From NCBI GenBank assembly GCA_041565695.1, contig JBFGUI010000154.1, forward strand, positions 1 through 9,339: 9,339 nucleotides of DNA. The letters are read 5' to 3'. The DNA comes from Pelagibius sp041565695. GTDB taxonomy: Bacteria > Pseudomonadota > Alphaproteobacteria > Kiloniellales > Kiloniellaceae. Within the stretch, counting starts at the first letter, position 1; every line of letters begins with the position of its first letter. The notes beneath the pieces are model-generated. The model worked only from the letters and a program-made list of their open reading frames with translations, did not search any database and was not told the DNA's origin. The position numbers were made by a program, and so were the translations under genes. Below are positions 6,966-9,339 of this stretch, piece after piece.

Positions 6966-6988
6966 CGCTCTTGCGCTGACGAAGCGGC

Positions 6989-7573
6989 TCAGGCGGCGTC
7001 GAAGTTCCTGGCCGCGAAGTCCCAGTTCACCAGGTTGTCGAGGAAGGACTGGATGAAGTCCGGCCGGCGGTTCTGGTAGTCCAGGTAGTAGGCGTGCTCC
7101 CAGACGTCGCAGGTCAGGATGGGCGTCTGGCCCTTGGTCAGCGGGGTCTCGGCGTTGGCCGTGGTGACGATCTTGAGGTCGCCGCCGTCCTTGACCAGCC
7201 AGACCCAGCCGCTGCCGAACTGGCCGACGCCGGCGGTCTTGAACTGCTCCTTGAACTTGTCGAGGCTGCCGAAGGCCTTGTCGATGGCCGCCGCCAGGGC
7301 GCCGCCCGGCTTGCCGCCGCCGCCCGGCGTCATGGAGTTCCAGAAGAAGGTGTGGTTCCACACCTGGGCCGCCTGGTTGAACAGGCCGCCGGAGCTCGAC
7401 GTGATGATCGCCTCGAGGGACTTGCCGGCATTATCGCTGCCCTCGGTCAGCTCGTTCAGCTTGGTGACGTAGGCCTGATGGTGCTTGCCGTAATGGAAGC
7501 TCAGGGTGTTCGCCGAGTAGTGCGGCTCCAGGGCGTCTTGCGCGTAGGGCAGGGGGGGAAGCTCGAAGGGCAT
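6989..7573 (-). CDS. sodB: Superoxide dismutase, iron type
   Basis: This enzyme converts superoxide to hydrogen peroxide and oxygen. The 194-residue length is normal for cytoplasmic FeSOD. The metal ligands are His27 (SFHYGKHHQ), His74 (QVWNHTFFW), Asp156 and His160 (DVWEHAYYLDYQN). Gln70, just before VWNH, is the second-sphere glutamine typical of iron rather than manganese enzymes, and FGSGWVWLV follows at 119-127. There is no signal peptide, so it acts in the cytosol. The ATG at 7573 gives the standard MPFELPPLPY start; the leader before it is a GA-rich run (GAGAGAGACGGT) rather than a strong AGGAGG. It is monocistronic: a terminator follows, and the upstream gene ends in its own terminator. 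Cambialistic metal use cannot be excluded. Confidence 0.96.
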   Translation of the reverse strand: MPFELPPLPYAQDALEPHYSANTLSFHYGKHHQAYVTKLNELTEGSDNAGKSLEAIITSSSGGLFNQAAQVWNHTFFWNSMTPGGGGKPGGALAAAIDKAFGSLDKFKEQFKTAGVGQFGSGWVWLVKDGGDLKIVTTANAETPLTKGQTPILTCDVWEHAYYLDYQNRRPDFIQSFLDNLVNWDFAARNFDAA

Positions 7574-7604
7574 ACCGTCTCTCTCTCGTCTCTCTCAATC
7601 CAAC

Positions 7605-7634
7605 AAAAAAACCGTCCGGCCCCTCTGGGGCCGG
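7605..7634 (-). terminator. Terminator-shaped hairpin in the sodB leader
   Basis: CCGGCCCC (7616-7623) and GGGGCCGG (7627-7634) form a perfect 8-bp stem with a 3-nt loop. On the minus strand it is followed by ACGG and then seven Ts (7611-7605). It lies only 31 bp before the sodB start and downstream of the candidate -10, so sodB transcription seems to have to pass it. It may act as an attenuator, or as a second stop for readthrough from the upstream gene. Confidence 0.6.
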
Positions 7635-7647
7635 CGCGGTCGTCTCG

Positions 7648-7653
7648 ATTATA
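7648..7653 (-). promoter_or_regulatory. Candidate -10 of the sodB promoter
   Basis: A perfect TATAAT is read on the minus strand at 7653-7648, 75 bp before the sodB start. No recognisable -35 hexamer occurs 15-19 nt upstream. Instead, AAGTTCCAG repeats (7680-7688 and 7712-7720) occupy the region where an activator would bind. Expected transcription start is near 7641. Confidence 0.45.
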
Positions 7654-7679
7654 CCGGGACACTTGGTCAGTGAGACGAA

Positions 7680-7720
7680 AAGTTCCAGCCCTGCGCGGCG
7701 ATTTTTCGCAGAAGTTCCAG
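7680..7720. repeat. Direct repeats AAGTTCCAG upstream of the sodB -10
   Basis: Two identical 9-bp copies lie at 7680-7688 and 7712-7720, start to start 32 bp, about three helical turns. Between them CTGCG (7691-7695) and CGCAG (7707-7711) form a short dyad. Relative to the candidate start at 7641 they centre near -43 and -75, as expected for activator sites. Confidence 0.4.
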
Positions 7721-7741
7721 GCAACGGAGCGGCTGGTGCGG

Positions 7742-7774
7742 AAAAAAGACCGGGGCCGCTGCGGGCCCCGGTCT
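7742..7774 (-). terminator. Intrinsic terminator of the puuD-like gene
   Basis: AGACCGGGGCC (7747-7757) and GGCCCCGGTCT (7764-7774) form a perfect 11-bp stem with a 6-nt loop, followed on the minus strand by a T-run (7747-7742). It lies 50 bp past the stop of the membrane-protein gene. Confidence 0.88.
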
Positions 7775-7824
7775 GCTTTCCTTCGCTTGCGCAGGCCCGG
7801 ACGAAGGCCTGCGAACCAACGGCC

Positions 7825-8421
7825 TCAGAACAGGTTCTGGGCCGAGACCATGGCGAAGAGCATCGGCACCGACAGCAGGGTGTTGGTGCGCGAGAACAGC
7901 ATCGCCGTGCGCGCCGACTTCGCCTTGCTGTCGGCATCGGCTTCCACGAGGCCGAGGGCGCGCTGCTGGTTCGGCCAGATCACGAACCACACGTTGAACC
8001 ACATGATGGTGCCGAGCCACATGCCGATGCCGATCATGGTGTGCTTGGGCACGCCGTCGGTGAGGCCGATGAGGATCGCGTTGAGAAGGTAGCCGTTCAT
8101 CAGCGCCAGGATGAGGCCGGTGACGATGGTTGCCATGGCGGCCCAGCGGAACCACCATAGGGCGGCCGGGGCGATGACCTTGCCGATCGCCGGCTTCTGC
8201 TCGTCGGGAATCTTCGGCATGTTGGGGATCTGCACGAAGTTGAAGTACCAGAGCAGCCCGATCCACATCACCCCGCTGAGCACGTGCAGCCAGCGGAAAA
8301 AGAAAGCGCCGAATTCGTGGCCGCTGTAGCCCTGCAGGGCGTAGTAGAGCAGAAACAGAACGACCGCGAGGACAAAGCCTGCGATGACAGTGTTGCGCAG
8401 CGAGGTAAGGATCCCAGCCAT
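7825..8421 (-). CDS. Urate hydroxylase PuuD N-terminal family membrane protein
   Basis: This 198-residue integral membrane protein resembles the membrane domain of PuuD, the bacterial urate oxidase that passes electrons to a fused C-terminal cytochrome c. Only the membrane part is present. About five hydrophobic helices are seen, near residues 10-29, 41-63, 86-109, 126-150 and 178-196. Conserved features include RWLHVLSGVMWIGLLWYFNF (His46) and WFNVWFVIWPNQQRALG; His35 and His127 are further candidate haem ligands. I chose the ATG at 8421 because AGGAGG (8433-8428) lies 6 nt before it, whereas it directly abuts the other in-frame ATG at 8427. It has its own terminator. Whether such short members oxidise urate is unknown; there is no CXXCH haem c motif and no purine gene nearby. 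Confidence 0.8.
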   Translation of the reverse strand: MAGILTSLRNTVIAGFVLAVVLFLLYYALQGYSGHEFGAFFFRWLHVLSGVMWIGLLWYFNFVQIPNMPKIPDEQKPAIGKVIAPAALWWFRWAAMATIVTGLILALMNGYLLNAILIGLTDGVPKHTMIGIGMWLGTIMWFNVWFVIWPNQQRALGLVEADADSKAKSARTAMLFSRTNTLLSVPMLFAMVSAQNLF

Positions 8422-8609
8422 TTCCATCCTCCTAGGTCAATCGGTACCGGTTTTTCCGGGGTGCGGCAGTCGGTTTTGTACTTTTTCTTGAGACGACTAC
8501 GAGAGGCGCAAATAGAGCGATTCGGAGTCTCTATGAAGAAGACTAAAGACTGTGCGACTGCTTGCCAAGAGGCCGGTAAAGGCGGCCGAAGGCGGGTCGA
8601 GGGGCGGGC
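8422..8609. promoter_or_regulatory. Divergent intergenic region with promoter signals
   Basis: This region separates the divergent puuD-like and NDUFAF6-like genes and is AT-richer than its surroundings. The best plus-strand candidate promoter is TTGAGA (8488-8493, 5/6) with a 17-nt spacer to AATAGA (8511-8516, poor -10). On the minus strand AGGAGG (8433-8428) is the clear ribosome binding site for the puuD-like gene; I find no convincing minus-strand promoter. Confidence 0.3.
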
Positions 8610-8613
8610 GTGA
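8533..8613 (+). CDS. Possible 26-aa upstream peptide coupled to the NDUFAF6-like gene
   Basis: A short ORF starts with ATG, 5 nt after GGAG (8524-8527), and encodes MKKTKDCATACQEAGKGG followed by a basic RRRVEGRA end. Its TGA overlaps the GTG start of the next gene as GTGA, the usual form of translational coupling. The two cysteines are spaced C-x3-C. I recognise no family. It may be a leader peptide, or a chance frame in GC-rich DNA; the good ribosome binding site and exact overlap are the only support. Confidence 0.3.
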   Translation: MKKTKDCATACQEAGKGGRRRVEGRA

Positions 8614-9339
8614 CCCCGCTGTCCGCCTGCGGCAGGCTGGTGGAGCGCCACGACCGCGACCGCTACCTCGGCTGTCTCTTCGCGCCGGAGGCCGAGCGCG
8701 AGCAGCTCTTCGCCCTCTATGCCTTCAACCACGAGGTCGCCAAGACGGCGGAGGTGGTGAGCGAACCCATGCTGGGCCACATCCGCCTGCAGTGGTGGCG
8801 CGAGGCCCTGGATGGCATCTACCAGGGCCGCCCGCGGCAGCACGAGGTGGTGCTGCCGCTGGCCCGGGCGGTGGCGGCGAAGGGCCTGCCGCGCGACCTG
8901 CTGGAGGCGGTGATCGACGCCAGGGCGGCCGACCTGGAGGCAGAGCCGCCGGCCGACCTGGAGGCCCTGCAGGCCTATGCCGAGGGCACTTCGACGGTGC
9001 TGCTGCGCGCGGCGCTGCACATCCTCGGCGCGGCCGATGCGGCCAGCGACGAGGCGGCGCGCCACCTTGGCCCGGCCTGGGCCTACCTCGGCCTGCTGCG
9101 CGCTCTGCCGCTGCATGCCCGGCAGAAGCGCAGCTACCTGCCGGCCGACCTCTGCGCCGACGCCGGGGTCGACCTGCAGGAGGTCTTCGAGCTCCGCTCC
9201 TCGCCGGCGCTGCGCCGGGTCTGCGGCGTGCTGCTGGACGCGGCGGCGCAGCACCTGGCGGCGGCGCGCCGCCCGGCCGCCGCCGTGCCGCGCCGCGCCC
9301 TGCCGGCGCTGCTCATCGCCCGGCTCGCCGACCTTCACG
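8610..9339 (+). CDS. Squalene/phytoene synthase-fold protein, NDUFAF6-like (partial)
   Basis: The first 243 codons are present and the gene runs off the window. GTG at 8610 is the only usable start after an in-frame TAA at 8577. The conserved RYLGCLFAPEAEREQLFALYAFNHEVAK at about 18-45 and LQWWREALD at 60-68 mark the squalene/phytoene synthase fold, as does RSYLPADL at 174-181. The first Asp-rich motif of true synthases is replaced by NHEVAKTAEVV (40-50), and the second (expected near 164-173) reads RALPLHARQK. Loss of both diphosphate/Mg2+-binding motifs argues against prenyl-transfer activity and fits the family of the complex I assembly factor NDUFAF6. No membrane segment is seen. A role with the Mth938 protein is inferred. 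Confidence 0.85.
   Translation, partial: MTPLSACGRLVERHDRDRYLGCLFAPEAEREQLFALYAFNHEVAKTAEVVSEPMLGHIRLQWWREALDGIYQGRPRQHEVVLPLARAVAAKGLPRDLLEAVIDARAADLEAEPPADLEALQAYAEGTSTVLLRAALHILGAADAASDEAARHLGPAWAYLGLLRALPLHARQKRSYLPADLCADAGVDLQEVFELRSSPALRRVCGVLLDAAAQHLAAARRPAAAVPRRALPALLIARLADLH

Larger units (their letters stand above)
6635..6988. other. Noncoding region between cyclase and sodB
   Basis: This 354-bp stretch between the converging cyclase and sodB genes holds two related terminator hairpins (6678-6703 and 6936-6965), a REP-like element (6788-6877) and a small GC-rich hairpin (6710-6715 / 6724-6729). Open frames across it on both strands have no ribosome binding site and simply run through these palindromes, so I see no gene. 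Confidence 0.6.

Noticed and set aside
6672..7079. 135-codon plus-strand ORF after the cyclase
   Set aside because: It runs through two terminator hairpins and the REP-like element into antisense sodB; codons come from palindromes, and there is no ribosome binding site.
8268..9338. Minus-strand frame of 356 codons at the right end
   Set aside because: It is antisense to the squalene/phytoene synthase-fold gene and to the puuD-like region; the plus strand from 8610 carries recognisable family motifs.

Overview
The window looks like chromosomal DNA from a high-GC alphaproteobacterium. Gene content (YajC starting MLISPAYAQ, a DUF815 ATPase divergent from yajC, secD-secF followed by an Mth938/NDUFAF3-like gene and an NDUFAF6-like gene) fits Rhodospirillales or a related order, but I cannot name a genus. 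It reads as ordinary housekeeping DNA with some accessory insertions. I see no phage, transposase, CRISPR array, tRNA or rRNA.

Layout: positions 1-321 hold no gene but contain a G-quadruplex motif, a long inverted repeat and one copy of a REP-like palindromic element. Positions 322-1197 (minus) encode a DUF815-type AAA ATPase. Positions 1198-1369 are a divergent promoter region. Positions 1370-4779 (plus) are a compact operon: yajC, secD, secF and a small Mth938-domain (NDUFAF3-like) protein. Positions 4868-6634 (plus) encode a soluble class III nucleotide cyclase fused to TolB-like and TPR regions, with its own candidate promoter. Positions 6635-6988 are noncoding, with two near-identical terminator hairpins and a second REP-like copy. 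Positions 6989-7573 (minus) encode an iron-type superoxide dismutase, and 7825-8421 (minus) a small membrane protein of the urate hydroxylase PuuD N-terminal family; each has a clear intrinsic terminator. Positions 8422-8609 are a divergent intergenic region. From 8610 to the window end (plus, partial) lies a squalene/phytoene synthase-fold protein without the catalytic Asp-rich motifs, so NDUFAF6-like.

How they fit together: YajC-SecD-SecF is the accessory part of the Sec translocon, which drives proton-powered late export and membrane insertion. The Mth938 and pseudo-phytoene-synthase proteins resemble two mitochondrial complex I assembly factors, so this neighbourhood plausibly links membrane-protein insertion with assembly of respiratory complex I. 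The cyclase, sodB and puuD-like genes sit between those two assembly-factor genes and look like an insertion into an otherwise compact cluster.

Most interesting points: covarying hairpins in the two REP-like copies; a cyclase with Ile in place of the catalytic Asn; an intrinsic-terminator-shaped hairpin in the sodB leader with 9-bp direct repeats upstream of its -10; a dyad centred on the DUF815 -10 box; and a 26-codon ORF overlapping the NDUFAF6-like start by GTGA.
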